This document shows, in pieces, positions 24,833 through 32,268 of a stretch of DNA of 64,000 nucleotides (within the stretch, counting starts at the first letter, position 1; every line of letters begins with the position of its first letter). The stretch lies in NCBI RefSeq assembly GCF_029892425.1, contig NZ_JARXWB010000041.1, positions 1-64,000 of the forward strand, given 5' to 3'. The translations under genes were made by a program, and so were the position numbers. The notes below the pieces were generated by a model. That model did no database searches. It was not told the origin of the DNA and saw nothing but the letters and a program-made list of their open reading frames with translations. Source of the DNA: Bradyrhizobium sp. BR13661. GTDB taxonomy: Bacteria > Pseudomonadota > Alphaproteobacteria > Rhizobiales > Xanthobacteraceae.

Positions 24833-25802
24833 TCTCAGCTTTAAGCAGCTCATCGCCGCCGCGGAAGATGGTGCCGCCACAATCGGGCAACCGACTTGCA
24901 TCTCTATCGACCGTATTGACGAAGATCCGGACCAGCCCCGGCGCAGCTTCGACGAACAGAAGCTCGACGAGCTTGCGGAATCGGTCCTTCAGCATGGAGT
25001 GCTGCAACCGATCGTGCTGCGGCAAGCGACCGAGGAAGGCCGGTACGTGATCGTCATGGGTGCGAGGCGGTATCGTGCTGCTAAGCGCGCCGGGCTCCGT
25101 GTGATGCCGGCTTTCATTCATGCCGCTGGTTCTGCGGATCGTTATGTCCAGATGATCGAGAATATCCAGCGCGATGACCTCAATGCCCCCGAAATTGCGG
25201 CGTTCATCGCGGACCGCTTGGAGCAGGGTGATAACCAGGCTGACATCTCGCGCAAGCTCGGTAAGCCCAGGGACTGGGTGTCTCGCTACGCGTCGGTCAA
25301 GAATATGCCGGACTTCCTTCGGTCGAAGCTTGCTGGCTCGTCAATCCGTGCTGTGTATGAGCTCTACCAGGCTTGGCGTGAGCAGCCCAACGCCGTCGAG
25401 ACCTTATGCGCAGCACAGGAGAGCTTCACCGATGCACACGCCCGTCAGTTGGCCCGCAAAATTCGCACCGAGGTCCGCGGTTCCCCTGCTGATGGCGAGG
25501 GCCCCCCTGGAGATCAACCACCACGAAGCGAGATCGCACCGCAAACGGCATTGCGACCCATGGAGAGAGACCGCGTGACGGCGATCGCGGAAAGGTCCTT
25601 CAACTCTTCAGTCGATCGGAACGCGAGAATGAGTACATCGCTGACAATCAGAGTGCGTCACCAAGATCGCACGGGCTGTCTTCTGGTCGATCGACTCGCG
25701 TCTCGAGGCTCACGCCATGCCGTGCTGCTGATCGATGGCGCAGAAGTAGCGGAAGAGGTTCCAGCATCGACCATCACAATCGAAGAGATCCTGTCGGCAT
25801 GA
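24822..25802 (+). CDS. parB: ParB/KorB-like partition protein (second system)
   Basis: A 326-residue ParB. The nuclease-like domain at about 28-120 contains DRIDEDPDQPRRSFDEQKLDELAESVLQHGVLQPIVLR, MGARRYRAAKRAG and the box MIENIQRDDLNAPEIAAFI. The helix-turn-helix (DNQADISRKLGKPRDWVSRYASV) follows at about 130-155, and a C-terminal SH3-like part is seen in its last 60 residues. The architecture recalls IncP KorB. Its ATG lies inside the parA end. Likely binds the repeated TGTTGGTTCAAACCA motif flanking the operon (inference). Confidence 0.9.
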   Translation: MALDLSFKQLIAAAEDGAATIGQPTCISIDRIDEDPDQPRRSFDEQKLDELAESVLQHGVLQPIVLRQATEEGRYVIVMGARRYRAAKRAGLRVMPAFIHAAGSADRYVQMIENIQRDDLNAPEIAAFIADRLEQGDNQADISRKLGKPRDWVSRYASVKNMPDFLRSKLAGSSIRAVYELYQAWREQPNAVETLCAAQESFTDAHARQLARKIRTEVRGSPADGEGPPGDQPPRSEIAPQTALRPMERDRVTAIAERSFNSSVDRNARMSTSLTIRVRHQDRTGCLLVDRLASRGSRHAVLLIDGAEVAEEVPASTITIEEILSA

Positions 25803-26217
25803 AGCTGGTCTTAGACAGCCTCCTCAGAAACGCTGCTACAGTTGGTGCGCCGGCGGAGCGGATTTCCCATCCGAAGGATGGCGCGTTAGCGCAGCAGCCG
25901 GAGGCCGAACGCGCCCTCCACAGCGCCGTAGAGAGGCCGGAGGCTGCTGGAAAGCCGCGGTCCACATATTCAGTGCCAATGTTGCGAATCTGCCCGCGCG
26001 GTGTTCGTGGAGTACAAGCATTACGGGCGACGGCTGCGTCCTTCCCAGAAGAGCTCTCCTCATCGATCGTCGGCTGTGACCTGGAGCAACTCCCGAGCCT
26101 TGCCTGCCGAGCCCGATGGTTTGAACCAACATGGAGGGGGTGGAGGGTTTCGCCTTTTCTAGTGCAGGATAGGCTTCGCGCCAGCGATGTATTACATCGC
26201 GATTGGGATCGGAGTGC
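25803..26217. other. oriT: Candidate oriT region upstream of mobC
   Basis: About 415 bases between parB and mobC; a 142-codon frame across it lacks RBS and family features and is not called. The minus strand carries CCTATCCTGC (26173-26164), matching the nic core YATCCTG-Y of IncP and VirD2-class (MOBP) relaxases. A perfect inverted repeat GCGATGTA-T-TACATCGC (26184-26200) follows 11 bases away and could be a MobC operator. The TGGTTTGAACCAACA motif lies at 26117-26131. Position next to mobC and the relaxase supports an origin of transfer. Confidence 0.55.
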
Positions 26218-26736
26218 ATGGCTCTGATTTCGCTTCGCGTCTCCGACGAAGTCGCGGCAGAGTTCTCAGTTCTTGCAGCTACCCAGGGCGGTAAATCCGC
26301 GCTGCTGCGGCGTCTCATTGCTGATGCACTTGCTGCGCCAGCGCCGCGCATCTTGGCATTGCCGGTCGGACGGCCGGAGAAGGTGACGGTGCGATTTCGC
26401 GAGAGCGAGATGCGGCAGCTCGCGGAAGTCTCACATCAGCGTGGCATGACGCGAACCGGTTGGATCGTTGCGCTGGTGCGCTCGCGATTGGGATCACCGG
26501 TGCAGCATTCCCCGGACGAGCACGACGCGCTTCGTGCGATCGTTCGCGAGCTCAACCGGATCGGCGGCAATATCAACCAGATCGCGCGCGCCGCAAACAC
26601 CAGTGTGCTGCAGGGCAGGGCGGTTGAGCCCGATTTATCCGCAATTCAAGAGGCCAAATTGGTCATTGAAAGGGAGCTCGCGCAATTGCGTAATGCGTTG
26701 AATGGCAACGCAGATTATTGGGACGGGCGGCGATGA
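26218..26736 (+). CDS. mobC: MobC-like relaxosome accessory protein
   Basis: A 172-residue protein. The first 45 residues look like a ribbon-helix-helix or similar DNA-binding unit (ALISLRVSDEVAAEFSVLAATQGGKSALLRRLI). The C-terminal part carries the MobC signature RELNRIGGNINQIARAAN at about 117-134. MobC proteins open DNA at oriT and recruit the relaxase. ATG 26218 has GGAG at the right distance; the longer start at 26203 is less likely. Its stop overlaps the relaxase ATG by four bases. Confidence 0.88.
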   Translation: MALISLRVSDEVAAEFSVLAATQGGKSALLRRLIADALAAPAPRILALPVGRPEKVTVRFRESEMRQLAEVSHQRGMTRTGWIVALVRSRLGSPVQHSPDEHDALRAIVRELNRIGGNINQIARAANTSVLQGRAVEPDLSAIQEAKLVIERELAQLRNALNGNADYWDGRR

Positions 26737-27809
26737 GTCGGCGCCACTCGACCCGGCCGACCGACCTGGTGTCCGAACTTCCGCCGATCTCGTATGTCTG
26801 GGAAACGCCCAATCGGCGCCCTCGGCGAGCCGAGTGGGATATTTCCGATCCAGCTGTCCCCGGCCGCCTTACGCCGGCGATGCGTGCAAAGCTCGAACGC
26901 ATCGTGCGCCGAGCGCCAGAGGTGATGGTCAAGATCACTGGTCGCACCAAGAGCGTGGCGCATCTGAGGTCGCACCTCGCATACATCACGCGAAACGGGG
27001 AGCTCAATGCGGAAACAGAGCAGGGCGCGGCTCTGACGGGTCGTTCCGGACTGAAAGATCTGCAGCAACGCTGGGAGGATGATGCCGGTTTCGACGACAA
27101 GCGTCGCCGCGATGGGTCGCTCTCGGTCAACATCATTCTATCGATGCCGGCTGGCACCGATGCCATCGCAGTCAAGGATTCAGCTCGGGCTTTTGCCATC
27201 GAGACGTTCGATGGCAATCACGACTACGTTTTCGTCCAGCATCTCGACGACAAGCATCCCCACGTGCACTTGACCGTTCGGTCCCTGGGCCATGACCGCA
27301 AGCGCCTCAACCCGCGTAAGGCCGATCTTCAGGCCTGGCGCGAACGTTTTGCGGGCGAACTCAGGCTTCGCGGGATTGCAGCGGAGGCAACGCCGCGGCG
27401 AACCCGCGGACGCGTTCGAAAGGCCGATCGCGGGGCGGTCCTCGCTCTCCGCAAGCGAAAGATCACGCCCGATGTCGATCGGCTCGCCCGTAAGGAGGTG
27501 CTTTCGGAGGTGAGGGGCGGCAGGACCGCCAAACTCCCTTGGGATGAACAGATTAAGTCACGTCAGGACGCGATCCGGCGGCGATATCTCGAATATGCCG
27601 CGGAGCTACAGCGCTCTGGAGCGGCAGCAGATCACGAGTTAGCTCGCCAAGTTCGGCAATTCGTCGACGACATGCCCGCCGTTGAAACTCGCCGGCATGC
27701 GCTGAAGAACGAGCTTTCGGAGCTTGCCAATACTCGGCGGCGCGGCGCGGACCAGGGCATCGATGCAGAAGGGGGCGACAAAGCACGAGGCAATGAGCGA
27801 ACCAGATAA
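26733..27809 (+). CDS. VirD2/TraI-type mobilisation relaxase
   Basis: A 358-residue relaxase. Motif III with the metal-binding histidines is visible as HLDDKHPHVHLTVRSLG (about 170-186). An upstream block (VMVKITGRTKSVAHLRSHLAYITRNGEL, about 68-95) resembles motif I context of the VirD2/MobP-class relaxase fold. The C-terminal half is basic and helical and may bind DNA or the coupling protein. It is short, with no helicase or primase domain. It is coupled to mobC by ATGA. No type IV secretion genes are in the window, so transfer would need helper functions elsewhere. Confidence 0.85.
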   Translation: MSRRHSTRPTDLVSELPPISYVWETPNRRPRRAEWDISDPAVPGRLTPAMRAKLERIVRRAPEVMVKITGRTKSVAHLRSHLAYITRNGELNAETEQGAALTGRSGLKDLQQRWEDDAGFDDKRRRDGSLSVNIILSMPAGTDAIAVKDSARAFAIETFDGNHDYVFVQHLDDKHPHVHLTVRSLGHDRKRLNPRKADLQAWRERFAGELRLRGIAAEATPRRTRGRVRKADRGAVLALRKRKITPDVDRLARKEVLSEVRGGRTAKLPWDEQIKSRQDAIRRRYLEYAAELQRSGAAADHELARQVRQFVDDMPAVETRRHALKNELSELANTRRRGADQGIDAEGGDKARGNERTR

Positions 27810-27817
27810 CCGAGCGC

Positions 27818-27874
27818 ACGAATCATAATCCTGGGGTCGGGGGTTCGCGTCCCTCCCCCGACTCGAACCCCCGA
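27818..27874 (+). other. tRNA-Met-like 3' half / hairpin, possible att remnant
   Basis: Starting nine bases after the relaxase stop, the sequence can be read as an anticodon arm (CACGA-ATCATAA-TCCTG, anticodon CAT), a 5-nt variable loop and a T-arm (GGGGG-TTCGCGT-CCCTC). The 5' half of a tRNA is absent, so this is not a gene. TCGGGGGTTCG also recurs inverted as CGAACCCCCGA, giving an 11-bp hairpin. tRNA 3' ends are common integrase attachment sites, so this may mark an old junction between the plasmid backbone and the vitamin island. Confidence 0.4.
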
Positions 27875-27930
27875 AACGTGGCTGACTTTGCTCCCGGTCC
27901 GAATTCATCTGCCCATCGTCCGGGAGCCTA

Positions 27931-28527
27931 TTATGTTTGCACGAAATGATTGGAAGCCTCAGCAAGTCGCAAGAAGTTCAAAAATATTGCGGGTCCGTAC
28001 TGAGTCAGTATCGATTCCGGGTGAAATTGCACGCCATAAGTTGGTTGATCGCGATGTGCGATTGCCATGATCTCGCCGTCGTCTGAACGCGCCGTTACCA
28101 TCAGCAAAGATCCCGACGCATCATCGAGCTGCACAATGAGAGAATGGTAGCGCCCAACGCGAAGCGGCGACGGCAGTGCCTTGAACAGCCCTCGGCCATC
28201 ATGAGTAACGTGCGAGGCCTGGCCGTGCATGGGGCGACATGCGCGCGCGACCCTACCGCCGAAAACGCTTCCGATACATTGGTGTCCAAGGCAGATGCCG
28301 AGGATCGGGACCCGGCCGGAGAGTTCACGAACAACGGCCGTCGAGATCCCAGCCTCCGTTGGCGTGCACGGCCCCGGCGAGATCACTACCGCGCGTGGCC
28401 GGAGCCGAACGAGATCGCGAACGCTGGTCGCGTCGTTCCGGACCACCTCCGTCGCTTCCCCGAGTTCCCGGAAGTAGCGAGCGATATTGAAGACGAAGGA
28501 ATCGTAGTTGTCGATGATCGCAATCAT
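27931..28527 (-). CDS. pabA: Aminodeoxychorismate synthase glutaminase subunit
   Basis: A 198-residue class I glutamine amidotransferase. The catalytic Cys is in GICLGHQCIG (about 77-86), the catalytic His and Glu in GVQFHPES (about 169-176), and the N-terminus MIAIIDNYDSFVFNIARYF is canonical. It supplies ammonia to PabB to make 4-amino-4-deoxychorismate, the precursor of p-aminobenzoate and folate. TrpG is the close alternative, but the four-base overlap with a PabB-type partner carrying PIKGT supports PabA. It is the second gene of a minus-strand operon. Confidence 0.9.
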   Translation of the reverse strand: MIAIIDNYDSFVFNIARYFRELGEATEVVRNDATSVRDLVRLRPRAVVISPGPCTPTEAGISTAVVRELSGRVPILGICLGHQCIGSVFGGRVARACRPMHGQASHVTHDGRGLFKALPSPLRVGRYHSLIVQLDDASGSLLMVTARSDDGEIMAIAHRDQPTYGVQFHPESILTQYGPAIFLNFLRLAEASNHFVQT

Positions 28528-29918
28528 GACGCACCCTTCGTCTCTGCGCGAAATGCGTCAAAGATGCGTTGCGCCTTTGCGAGTGTCTCCTCGTATTCAG
28601 CGCTTGGCTCCGACATCGCCGTGATGCCGCCACCGGCATGAAAAACCGCAAGGTCATCGTCGATCGTGACGGTCCTGATCGCAATATTTGTATCCATCTG
28701 CCCGTTGAAACTGATGAAGCCGATGGCCCCGCAATAGACCTCACGCGCAACACGTTCGATGTCGGCGATGATTTCCATCGACCGCACCTTCGGCGCCCCG
28801 GTGACCGAGCCGCCAGGAAAGCAGGAGCGCAGCAGGGTGACGGCATCGTGATCAGCTGCGAGTTTGCCGGTGACGACCGAAACCAGGTGGTGCACAGAAG
28901 CATAAGATTCAAGGCCGCACAGAACGGGAACCTTCACGGAGTGCGCGGTGCAAACGCGTGACAGGTCATTTCGGAGGAGGTCGACGATCATCACGTTTTC
29001 GGCGCGGTCCTTCTCGCTTGCAAGCAGCAATTCAGCGCGTTGCCGATCTTCCTGCGGATCGCCGGAACGCCTGATCGTGCCCTTGATCGGGCGCGTTTCA
29101 ACCTGTTGCCCATCGAGTCTGAGGAATCGTTCCGGCGAGCTCGATGCAATGGTCAACTTGCCGTAACGCAGAAGGGCGGCAAAGGGCGCCGGGTTCAATG
29201 CCCGTAGCCGACAGTAGAAGGCGAGCGGATCAAACGGGCTCGACAGCCTGGTGCTGAAGCGTTGCGCGATGTTGGCTTGGAAAATATCTCCGGCCAGGAT
29301 CAAGTCCATGACCTGCTGCACGGCCGCGACATAGCTATCGCGGCTGAAGTTCGAATGCCATGAGCTCGCTGCGGTATGGGAGCGGTTCTGTGGAGAACTT
29401 GGGCCTGCAAGCAGCGCCGCAAACTCATCGGCGCGATGGCCAGCGCGTTTGCTGCGACGTGTGGGGTCCTGCTCGGGCCATCCGGTCGAAAGGATCCAGC
29501 ATTTTTGATCGCGATGGTCGTAGGCGAGGACCACGTCGTAGAAATGTAGAATCGATTGTGGAAATCCTTGTCCCTGCGCTGCCGGCGGTGGCAGCCGTTC
29601 CAGGGTCCTGTTCAGATCGTAGGAAAAGAAGCCGGCCACGCCGCCTTGGAACGGGGGGAAATCGGGGCGATAGTGTTGCGGGTAGCTAGCAAGGAGCGCG
29701 CGAAGGGCGTGCCATGGATCGCCTTCGAGAGGCTCGCCGTTGCAGCTCGCGCGCCCGTCCGCGACTACGTAGCTGCTGAAGGGATCGCAGGCCAGATATG
29801 AGTAGCGTCCAAGTAATTCGTGTTTTGCTGCGCTGTCGAGAAACGTGAGGTGCGGCCGATGTGCGAGACGTCGCATCGCCGTGACCGGCTCGATCCAGGG
29901 CAATTCGCGGATATGCAT
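28524..29918 (-). CDS. pabB: Aminodeoxychorismate synthase component I
   Basis: A 464-residue chorismate-binding enzyme. It has an N-terminal beta-sandwich domain (DPFSSYVVADG, FQGGVAGFFSYDL) and a C-terminal catalytic domain with PIKGTIRR (about 278-285), whose Lys separates PabB-type enzymes from TrpE (PIAGT). DRAENVMIVDLLRNDLSRV, CFPGGSVTGAPKVRSMEII and GAIGFISFNGQMDTNIAIRT complete the family pattern. It converts chorismate and ammonia from PabA to aminodeoxychorismate. No pabC lyase is nearby, so PABA formation relies on a lyase elsewhere. It is coupled to pabA (overlap 28524-28527) and starts five bases after the Dabb gene ends. Confidence 0.92.
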   Translation of the reverse strand: MHIRELPWIEPVTAMRRLAHRPHLTFLDSAAKHELLGRYSYLACDPFSSYVVADGRASCNGEPLEGDPWHALRALLASYPQHYRPDFPPFQGGVAGFFSYDLNRTLERLPPPAAQGQGFPQSILHFYDVVLAYDHRDQKCWILSTGWPEQDPTRRSKRAGHRADEFAALLAGPSSPQNRSHTAASSWHSNFSRDSYVAAVQQVMDLILAGDIFQANIAQRFSTRLSSPFDPLAFYCRLRALNPAPFAALLRYGKLTIASSSPERFLRLDGQQVETRPIKGTIRRSGDPQEDRQRAELLLASEKDRAENVMIVDLLRNDLSRVCTAHSVKVPVLCGLESYASVHHLVSVVTGKLAADHDAVTLLRSCFPGGSVTGAPKVRSMEIIADIERVAREVYCGAIGFISFNGQMDTNIAIRTVTIDDDLAVFHAGGGITAMSEPSAEYEETLAKAQRIFDAFRAETKGAS

Positions 29919-29923
29919 AAGAC

Positions 29924-30223
29924 TTACGGGCCGACATCCGCCAAATTATAGTCGGCCGCGAACCGAAGTTCCCGCAGTGGTCGTACCCGCTTGATCGATT
30001 CCTTGTAGAGATCGTGCGCCTTGTAGGCGGCGAGCTCAGCATCATTCTCGAATTCACCGTAAACGACGACGTCGATGTCATTGCCGAGCTGGTCGGTCTT
30101 GCGGTTGCGCGCGATCTCGAGTCGGCGTGCATGTGGGATGGCGGTAAGAACCGAGAGGCCATCGACGATCCGGTCGATGTCGGTCTTGTCCTTGGCGGTG
30201 AATAAGACGATGTGGCGGATCAT
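29924..30223 (-). CDS. Dabb-domain protein
   Basis: A 99-residue alpha/beta-barrel (Dabb, stress-responsive A/B barrel) protein: MIRHIVLFTAKDKTDIDRIVDGLSVL, DIDVVVYGEFENDAELAAYKAHDLYKESIKRVRPLRELRFAADY. Dabb proteins are small dimeric ferredoxin-like folds with varied, mostly unknown roles. It is the first gene of the Dabb-pabB-pabA operon. Its place suggests a helper role in chorismate or vitamin metabolism, which is inference only. Confidence 0.85.
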   Translation of the reverse strand: MIRHIVLFTAKDKTDIDRIVDGLSVLTAIPHARRLEIARNRKTDQLGNDIDVVVYGEFENDAELAAYKAHDLYKESIKRVRPLRELRFAADYNLADVGP

Positions 30224-30325
30224 GGCTGGCTATGGCTCGTGTGAGATGAAAGGCTGATCGCAGGGCTATCTTGGTATCACACCAGCGACGGACGCCGCAT
30301 GGTGCCGTGCGATTGTTGTTCCTCA

Positions 30326-30964
30326 TCATGACGCGGGGAAGGCGAGGCGCTCAATGGTTTGAATGTGGCGCGCGAGCAGACCGCAGGCCTGATCGATGTT
30401 GCGCGATCGTAACGCTTGCAGGATCAAGCGGTGATCCTGATTGGAGCGCGGTCGCCATCCGGCACTGCGCGCCATCGCGAACACCAGACGCGAATTTGCG
30501 AGCTGCAGTCCATCGAGGCAGGCGAGGAGTCGCGGCATTGCGCAGGGTGCCACCAGGGCGTGGTGAAACGTGCGATTGGTGACCTCGAACTCCTGAATCG
30601 TCTCGGCATTGTCTGCTTCGATCAGGGCCAGCTCAATCCGCGCCAGATGAGCCGACGTGAGCTTCGGCGCGGCATTGCGCAACGCGACCACTTCCAACGC
30701 TGCGCGCATCTCGGCGATCTCCTTCACCGAGCTGGCGTCAAGCGGCGCAACGCGCACGCCGCGGCGGGGCACGGCCCGAACGAGATGTTGCGCCTCCAAT
30801 TGCCGAAAAGCTTCCCGCACAGGGACGTGGCTCGAGTTGAATTCTCTCGCGAGATGGTCCTGCCGGAGCGGTGCGTCTGGCTCTAGTGCGCCGCTGATGA
30901 TGCGCTCCCCGATTGACTGGGCAATGCGTTGCGCGGTCGTCGTGTTCTCGTTCTCCATTATCAT
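30326..30964 (-). CDS. bioR: BioR, GntR-family biotin repressor
   Basis: A 212-residue GntR/FadR-type regulator. The winged helix lies at about 10-75 (RIAQSIGERIISGALEPDAPLRQDHLAREFNSS, then VPVREAFRQLEAQHLV) and an FCD ligand domain follows. In alphaproteobacteria lacking a BirA repressor, BioR controls bio genes by binding TTATmkATAA. The gene is divergent from bioB, and three such boxes lie in the shared 119-base gap. Starts at ATG 30964 or six bases later (30958) are both possible. Confidence 0.9.
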   Translation of the reverse strand: MIMENENTTTAQRIAQSIGERIISGALEPDAPLRQDHLAREFNSSHVPVREAFRQLEAQHLVRAVPRRGVRVAPLDASSVKEIAEMRAALEVVALRNAAPKLTSAHLARIELALIEADNAETIQEFEVTNRTFHHALVAPCAMPRLLACLDGLQLANSRLVFAMARSAGWRPRSNQDHRLILQALRSRNIDQACGLLARHIQTIERLAFPAS

Positions 30965-30967
30965 AGA

Positions 30968-30977
30968 TTATCTATCG
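30968..30977. promoter_or_regulatory. BioR-like box near the bioR start
   Basis: TTATCTATCG, matching 8 of 10 positions of the BioR consensus TTATCTATAA. It lies four bases upstream of the bioR start codon, so BioR probably represses itself. Confidence 0.65.
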
Positions 30978-31032
30978 CAAAATCGGATGCGCTGACACGC
31001 GACGTCCGCTAGCATGATCCATGGCAGAATAA

Positions 31033-31042
31033 TTATAGATAA
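31033..31042. promoter_or_regulatory. BioR box in the bioR-bioB gap
   Basis: TTATAGATAA, an exact BioR site (reverse complement of TTATCTATAA), 42 bases upstream of the preferred bioB start. Confidence 0.8.
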
Positions 31043-31051
31043 TCAATATGA

Positions 31052-31061
31052 TTATCTATGA
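31052..31061. promoter_or_regulatory. Second BioR-like box at bioB
   Basis: TTATCTATGA, one mismatch to the BioR consensus, 23 bases upstream of the preferred bioB start. It lies within the optional upstream extension of the bioB frame, which is a further argument for the downstream start. Confidence 0.7.
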
Positions 31062-31083
31062 GATGCGCACTGAGGAAGGACTT

Positions 31084-32145
31084 ATGGCTCAGAGGGTCTA
31101 TGGCATGGAAGCAAAACCGAACGACGGCTGCGACATCGAACCTGTCCGCCATGACTGGACCCGTGCGGAGGCGCAGGCACTGTACAACTCGCCGTTTTCC
31201 GACTTGTTATTCCGTGCCCAGGCCGTTCACCGCCGCCACTTCGATCCTAATCACGTGGAGACCGCGAGCCTCCTCAGCATCAAGACCGGCGGGTGTCCCG
31301 AGGATTGCGGCTATTGCTCTCAGAGCGCGCATTATGACACGGGGCTGAAGGCGACGCGGCTGATGGACAAGGCGGATGTGATCGCCACTGCCGAGCGCGC
31401 GAAAGCGGCCGGCGCGGCGCGCTTCTGCATGGCAGCGGCGTGGCGCAGTCCAAGGGACCGCGACCTCGATCAGGTCTGCGAGATGGTCAGCGCCGTGAAG
31501 GGCCTCGGAATGGAGACCTGCGTGACACTCGGCATGCTGACGGCTCAGCAGGCGCAGCGCTTGCGCGAGGCCGGCCTCGATTTCTACAACCACAATGTCG
31601 ACACCTCGCCTGAATTCTACGGCCAGATAATCACCACCCGGACCTTGCAGGATCGCATCGACACGCTCGCCCGGGTGCGCGCGGCGGGCATCAAGGTCTG
31701 CTGCGGCGGCATCATCGGTATGGGAGAGGGCGTCGCGGACCGGCTCGGCATGCTGGTGCTGCTCGCCAATCTTCCGAGCCATCCGGAAAGCGTCCCGATC
31801 AACCTCTGGAACGAGGTCAAGGGCGTGCCGGTCAACGACACCGCGGAGCGGCCGGATCCGATCAGTCTCGCGCGGCTTGTCGCGATCGCCCGCATCATGA
31901 TGCCACAAAGCGTGGTGCGGCTGTCCGCCGGGCGGCAATACATGACCGACGAATTGCAGGCGCTGTGCTTTCTCGCTGGCGCCAATTCGATCTTCATCGG
32001 CGACGTGCTTCTCACGACGCGAAACCCGCAGCGCGACCTCGATGCGGAGCTGCTCGGGCGGCTCGGCATCAAATCCAATCTCGACCAGGCGCGACCGGTC
32101 ACCGGCCAACCCGCGCCGGCTCACGATAACGTTCAGAGCGGTTGA
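31084..32145 (+). CDS. bioB: Biotin synthase
   Basis: A 353-residue radical-SAM enzyme that inserts sulfur into dethiobiotin. The SAM/[4Fe-4S] cluster cysteines are C71, C75 and C78 in CPEDCGYCSQS. Other family motifs are YNHNVDTSPEFY, CCGGIIGMGE and RLSAGRQYM. ATG 31084 is preferred because AGGAAGGA lies upstream and both BioR boxes then fall outside the gene; ATG 31048 would place a box inside. First gene of bioB-F-D-A and predicted to be repressed by BioR at sufficient biotin. Confidence 0.95.
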   Translation: MAQRVYGMEAKPNDGCDIEPVRHDWTRAEAQALYNSPFSDLLFRAQAVHRRHFDPNHVETASLLSIKTGGCPEDCGYCSQSAHYDTGLKATRLMDKADVIATAERAKAAGAARFCMAAAWRSPRDRDLDQVCEMVSAVKGLGMETCVTLGMLTAQQAQRLREAGLDFYNHNVDTSPEFYGQIITTRTLQDRIDTLARVRAAGIKVCCGGIIGMGEGVADRLGMLVLLANLPSHPESVPINLWNEVKGVPVNDTAERPDPISLARLVAIARIMMPQSVVRLSAGRQYMTDELQALCFLAGANSIFIGDVLLTTRNPQRDLDAELLGRLGIKSNLDQARPVTGQPAPAHDNVQSG

Positions 32146-32268
32146 GGCCAAACCCCGCCTCCGCGGTCCCCGGGAGAATCTTGAAATGTCGGGAACACGC
32201 AGGGCTTCGTGATTGGCCGCTGCCCGAATGACTTGCACGAACACCCCCTCTGCACACGGGATCAATTG

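Noticed and set aside
25799..26227. 142-codon plus-strand frame after parB
   Set aside because: It overlaps the parB stop but has no RBS, no domain, and runs across the oriT-like motifs and inverted repeats; better treated as non-coding.
27818..27866. Complete tRNA gene
   Set aside because: Only anticodon and T arms can be formed; no D arm or acceptor 5' strand precedes them.
28524..29918. TrpE rather than PabB
   Set aside because: The active-site segment reads PIKGT, typical of aminodeoxychorismate synthases, instead of PIAGT of anthranilate synthase; a fused or neighbouring trpD/trpC is also absent.
31207..32265. 352-codon minus-strand open frame opposite bioB
   Set aside because: bioB is unambiguous on the plus strand; the antisense frame has no motif or RBS.
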